Part shown: one piece after another, positions 14,079 to 14,821 of the stretch | Layout of the letters: the number at the start of each line of letters is the position of its first letter | Position numbering within the stretch: the first letter of the stretch is position 1 | From: Actinomycetota bacterium | Lineage (GTDB): Bacteria > Actinomycetota > Actinomycetes > S36-B12 > UBA5976 | Direction: 5' to 3' | Assembly: GCA_947447095.1 (NCBI GenBank) | Contig: CANFIL010000019.1 | Span: 1-14,821 of the forward strand | DNA length: 14,821 bases | Notes under the pieces: generated by a model | Database searches by the model: none | What the model was told of the DNA's origin: nothing | What the model saw: the letters and a program-made list of their open reading frames with translations, nothing else | Position numbers and translations under genes: made by a program

Positions 14079-14821
14079 CGTGTTACCGCCTCTCGCACGT
14101 CATCGGATACTAAGTCATGAGCACTTGCTTCCCATGCTCGCACAATGCGCGCTTTCCAGTCGGACACGATGTCAGTGGATGGCCGAGATACCTCAAGCAG
14201 ATGAGGATCTGGTGAGATTCGACCAATCGAAAGGCTGCCGTTGTGAGGCACACGTGGTTGCGCTACAACATCGCTAGCAAACAATGTGCCCGTACCTAGC
14301 CCACACGCACCTGCAAGGTTCTCAACACAAGCAGCGAGTTGAATTCCACTCGTTAGGCCGACGCTTGTATCCAAACTGCCACTCACAATGACGGGCAAGC
14401 CAAGCTGATTAACGATGTCAAGTGATCGTGAAACACCGCCGAGGGGCAGCGACTTAATGATGACGACATCTGCAACTTCCCGAATTGCTGATACGTCTAT
14501 AGTTTCCGATTGGCGAATACCTTCATCGACAGCAATGCGAACTGGGCGCTCCCATGTACGCATTTCGCTTTGTAAGGCTCGAAGCTCAGCAAAAGTTCCG
14601 CACGGTTGTTCAACGTAATCCAAGCCCCCCGCAGCTTCATCGAGTACCGGTAAATATTGGATTGCTTGCTCGAGCGACCATGTTGCATTCGCATCGATAC
14701 GAATCTGTCCGGCACTTCCACAAGCATCAAGCACTTTACGAACTTGCGCAATGCGCTCGACATCGGATTGTTGAACGTCTGATGCGCTGTCTCCCACTTT
14801 GACTTTGATGGTCGTCATGCC
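14075..14821 (-). CDS. menC: o-Succinylbenzoate synthase, C-terminal part (runs off right edge)
   Basis: This is an enolase-superfamily dehydratase that converts SHCHC to o-succinylbenzoate. The visible 249 codons hold every catalytic element. The acid/base pair KVK lies in TTIKVKVGD at the right edge. The metal ligands are in RIDAN, VEQP and AVDEG, and the second catalytic lysine is in IIKSLPLGG. The first Met in view is preceded in frame by a Gly codon at 14819-14821 and sits directly before the KxK strand. It is therefore internal, and about 70-80 N-terminal residues of a roughly 320-residue enzyme lie outside the window. The lysine and metal ligands fit MenC; N-acylamino acid racemases share the fold, but the four-base overlap with menD makes MenC clear. 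Confidence 0.9.
   Translation of the reverse strand, partial: GMTTIKVKVGDSASDVQQSDVERIAQVRKVLDACGSAGQIRIDANATWSLEQAIQYLPVLDEAAGGLDYVEQPCGTFAELRALQSEMRTWERPVRIAVDEGIRQSETIDVSAIREVADVVIIKSLPLGGVSRSLDIVNQLGLPVIVSGSLDTSVGLTSGIQLAACVENLAGACGLGTGTLFASDVVAQPRVPHNGSLSIGRISPDPHLLEVSRPSTDIVSDWKARIVRAWEASAHDLVSDDVREAVTR

Noticed and set aside
14816..14818. ATG near the right edge as the true menC start
   Set aside because: It would remove the whole N-terminal capping domain of an enolase-superfamily enzyme and start two residues before the catalytic KxK strand; the frame stays open to the edge.
1..14821. CRISPR arrays, insertion sequences, tRNA or rRNA genes, prophage or plasmid functions
   Set aside because: No evenly spaced direct repeats, transposase motifs, cloverleaf-like segments or replication genes were seen while reading either strand.

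Overview
The window looks like a chromosomal stretch from a member of the Actinobacteria (Actinomycetota). NuoC carries the Gly/Ser-rich N-terminal insert I associate with actinobacterial NuoC. NuoB is very close to the mycobacterial/streptomycete type. Menaquinone genes sit beside the complex I operon, and several start codons lie directly behind TANNNT boxes with no Shine-Dalgarno sequence, as in leaderless actinobacterial transcripts. Base composition is only moderately G+C-rich by eye and genes are tightly packed (no gap above about 230 bases), which fits a small-genome aquatic lineage. The lineage is an inference; no rRNA or other phylogenetic marker is present.

Layout. Bases 1-1965, minus strand: start of the complex I operon, nuoA-nuoB-nuoC-nuoD, with nuoD running off the left edge. 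Bases 1966-2193: nuo leader, with a 26-base near-perfect dyad that fits the Rex (NADH/NAD+-sensing repressor) operator. Bases 2194-4303, minus: menG (last methylation of menaquinone) preceded by an unrecognised eight-helix membrane protein. Bases 4380-5642, plus: menF, isochorismate synthase. Bases 5648-7302, minus: a cytochrome P450 behind a small four-helix membrane protein, with a perfect 8+3+8 palindrome between them. Bases 7373-10324, plus: a 983-residue fusion of an APH-type kinase, an M23 metallopeptidase domain and a class III PLP enzyme. Bases 10304-12361, minus: a Cas4/RecB-like PD-(D/E)XK nuclease with an Fe-S cysteine set, downstream of an S58 (DmpA-type) self-processing aminopeptidase. 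Bases 12441-14821, minus: menD and the 3' part of menC, overlapping by ATGA.

How it works together. MenF makes isochorismate, MenD converts it to SEPHCHC, MenC makes o-succinylbenzoate, and MenG methylates demethylmenaquinone to menaquinone. Complex I then reduces that quinone with NADH. Quinone supply and its main reductase are therefore neighbours, and the Rex-like site suggests nuo transcription follows the NADH/NAD+ ratio. The central block (P450, membrane protein, kinase-M23-phospholyase fusion, nuclease, S58 peptidase) separates menF from menDC and has no obvious link to menaquinone. It is the accessory part of the window. No tRNA, rRNA, CRISPR array, insertion sequence or broken gene was seen.
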